64,000 nucleotides of DNA from Geodermatophilus obscurus DSM 43160 (GTDB taxonomy: Bacteria > Actinomycetota > Actinomycetes > Mycobacteriales > Geodermatophilaceae): NCBI RefSeq assembly GCF_000025345.1, contig NC_013757.1, forward strand, positions 2,294,001-2,358,000. The letters run 5' to 3'. A model generated the notes under the pieces. It had not been told where the DNA came from and ran no database searches. It was given only the letters and a program-made list of their open reading frames with translations. The position numbers and the translations under genes are program-made. Every line of letters begins with the position of its first letter. Position 1 is the first letter of the stretch. This document shows positions 62,868 through 64,000 of this stretch, piece by piece.

Positions 62868-64000
62868 TCAGCTGCCTGCCTTCTCCTTCTCGTACCGCTC
62901 GGTCATCGTGGCGACGGCCTGCATCTGCTGGGCGGCGTAGTCCTCTCGCTTGCCCATCGCGTACTCCTTGGCGTCCAGCGTCTGCTGGGCGTGGGAGACC
63001 TCGCCGCCCTGGAAGTGCGGCACGACGTGCTGGGCGATGAGCTCCCAGGAGCGCTTGGTGGCCTGCGGGTTGGCCCACTCGTGCCCGAGCAGCAGCATGC
63101 AGCCGAATCCGCCGGACTGGTCCCACAGCCGCTGCACCTGCGCGCGGGCGTCCTCCACCGTGCCGATGGCCCCGATCCCGGCCTCGTTGATGAAGTCGAT
63201 CATCTCCTTGGCGTCGCCGCCCTCGACGGCCATCTGCGGGAAGGCGGCCGTCTTCTGGAAGTAGCGGAACCACGTCTCGATGCCGTACTGCACGTCGGCG
63301 TAGGCCTGCTCGCGGGTCTCGGCCACGTGCATGAGCCCGACCAGCCGCCAGTCGCGGCGGGACACCGTCTGGCCGAAGTGCTCGGCGCGCTCCTGGACGA
63401 TGTTCCAGTGGTGGGCGAGGGCGTCGAAGCCCTCCTTGGTGAGCGTGGCGCCGATGGAGAGCAGCCCGATGCCGTGCCGCCCGGCCATCCGCGGTCCGGT
63501 GGGGGAGGCGACCGCCGCGACGGCGACCTCGAAGCGCGGCTGGGTGTAGGGACGCAGGTGCAGGCGGGCGTTCACCAGCTCGTGCGTGCGGGTCTTCTGC
63601 GTCACCGTCTCGCCGCGCAGCAACCGCATGATGATGTCGAGGTCGACCTCGAGCAGCTCGCGGGTGTCGGTGGGGTTGAGCCCCAGCATCATCGAGTCGG
63701 TGGGCAGCGACCCGGGCCCGCAGCCGAGCATCGCCCGGCCTCGCGTGAGGTGGTCGAGCAGCACCATGCGCTCCGCCACCCACAGCGGGTTGTGGTAGGC
63801 GATCGAGGTGACGCCGGTGCCGAGCTTGATGTGCTTGGTCCGCTCCGCCGCGGCGGCGATGAAGATCTCCGGCGAGGCGATGATCTCGGTGCCCGCGGAG
63901 TGGTGCTCGCCGATCCAGGCCTCGTCGTACCCGAGCCGGTCCAGGTGCTCGACCAGCTCCAGGTCCCGCTGCAGGGCCAGTGTGGGGTTCTCCCCGGCGG
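62868..64000 (-). CDS. LLM-class flavin-dependent monooxygenase (5' end beyond the window)
   Basis: At least 377 residues of a bacterial-luciferase-like TIM-barrel monooxygenase; the N-terminus lies past 64000. Visible blocks are HLDRLGYDEAWIGEHHSAGT, EIIASPEIFIAAAAERTKHI, LGTGVTSIAYHNPLWVAERM, LDHLTRGRAMLGCGPGSLPT and PTGPRMAGRHGIGLLSIGAT. The WIGEHH and GRxMLGxGPG segments are diagnostic for LLM oxidoreductases that use reduced FMN or F420. It could act in the same catabolic region as the hydrolase and LysR genes. Confidence 0.9.
   Translation of the reverse strand, partial: AGENPTLALQRDLELVEHLDRLGYDEAWIGEHHSAGTEIIASPEIFIAAAAERTKHIKLGTGVTSIAYHNPLWVAERMVLLDHLTRGRAMLGCGPGSLPTDSMMLGLNPTDTRELLEVDLDIIMRLLRGETVTQKTRTHELVNARLHLRPYTQPRFEVAVAAVASPTGPRMAGRHGIGLLSIGATLTKEGFDALAHHWNIVQERAEHFGQTVSRRDWRLVGLMHVAETREQAYADVQYGIETWFRYFQKTAAFPQMAVEGGDAKEMIDFINEAGIGAIGTVEDARAQVQRLWDQSGGFGCMLLLGHEWANPQATKRSWELIAQHVVPHFQGGEVSHAQQTLDAKEYAMGKREDYAAQQMQAVATMTERYEKEKAGS

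Overview
The window is very G+C-rich, actinobacterial chromosomal DNA. Start codons are mostly GTG, -10 boxes follow TANNNT, and many genes overlap by GTGA or ATGA. Family markers include a DUF222/HNH protein, a mycothiol-type DinB protein, an MshC-like ligase, fused isobutyryl-CoA mutase, a SAM-IV riboswitch and N-acetylglutaminylglutamine synthetase. Geodermatophilaceae or a close relative is my inference from gene content and style, not from a search. I saw no rRNA, tRNA, CRISPR array, phage or transposase.

Layout. 0-2.1 kb: end of an upstream gene, a membrane-anchored small protein, DinB, a CoiA-like protein. 2.2-7.5 kb: glycosyltransferase island (GT2/GT-B fusion and GT4 on minus; GT9 and GT4 on plus). 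7.5-12 kb: aldehyde dehydrogenase with a quinone oxidoreductase, pyridoxal kinase divergent from an MshC/CysS-like ligase. 12.2-15 kb: HNH protein, a repeat-rich intergenic stretch, a 49-residue small protein, a TVP38-type membrane protein. 15-20.3 kb: LysE exporter, acetyltransferase, icmF and a cobalamin-binding-protein-like gene. 20.4-23.7 kb: flavohemoglobin-like protein, DivIVA-domain protein, flavohemoglobin hmp. 23.7-27.7 kb: serine hydrolase, alpha-methylacyl-CoA racemase, crotonase, YceI. 27.7-32.2 kb: a sulfur-flavoured stretch with cysteine dioxygenase, an orphan SAM-IV riboswitch, a beta-propeller protein, sulfotransferase and chrA. 32.2-36 kb: PAS-GAF-SpoIIE phosphatase, subtilase with a stand-alone I9-like protein, STAS protein. 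36-40 kb: oxidoreductase, pfkA, ngg. 40.1-45.5 kb: shikimate/quinate module (frameshifted QuiC-like gene, aroE, MFS transporter, TetR). 45.6-50.4 kb: candidate redox-signalling cluster (UBP zinc finger, thioredoxin fold without cysteines, CAP protein, receiver-thioredoxin reductase fusion, cNMP-binding histidine kinase). 50.5-57.3 kb: frameshifted methyltransferase, DHA2 exporter, dctA divergent from a CitA/CitB-type two-component system. 57.6-64 kb: BBE-type oxidoreductase, VanZ, alpha/beta hydrolase with SCP2-like protein divergent from LysR, a SnoaL remnant and a truncated luciferase-like monooxygenase.

Cross-cutting signals. About ten genes have a -10 box 6-7 nt before the start codon, so their mRNAs are probably leaderless. 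At least six genes end in a related palindromic repeat of about 60-90 bp whose stem shows compensatory changes. Two genes (QuiC-like and methyltransferase) carry frameshifts, each of which can be pinned to one or two bases.

The strongest candidates for undescribed biology are the 45.6-50.4 kb redox-signalling cluster, the SAM-IV riboswitch whose transcript runs antisense into a convergent gene, the gene-terminal repeat family, the globin-DivIVA-globin locus, and the protease/I9-like pair.
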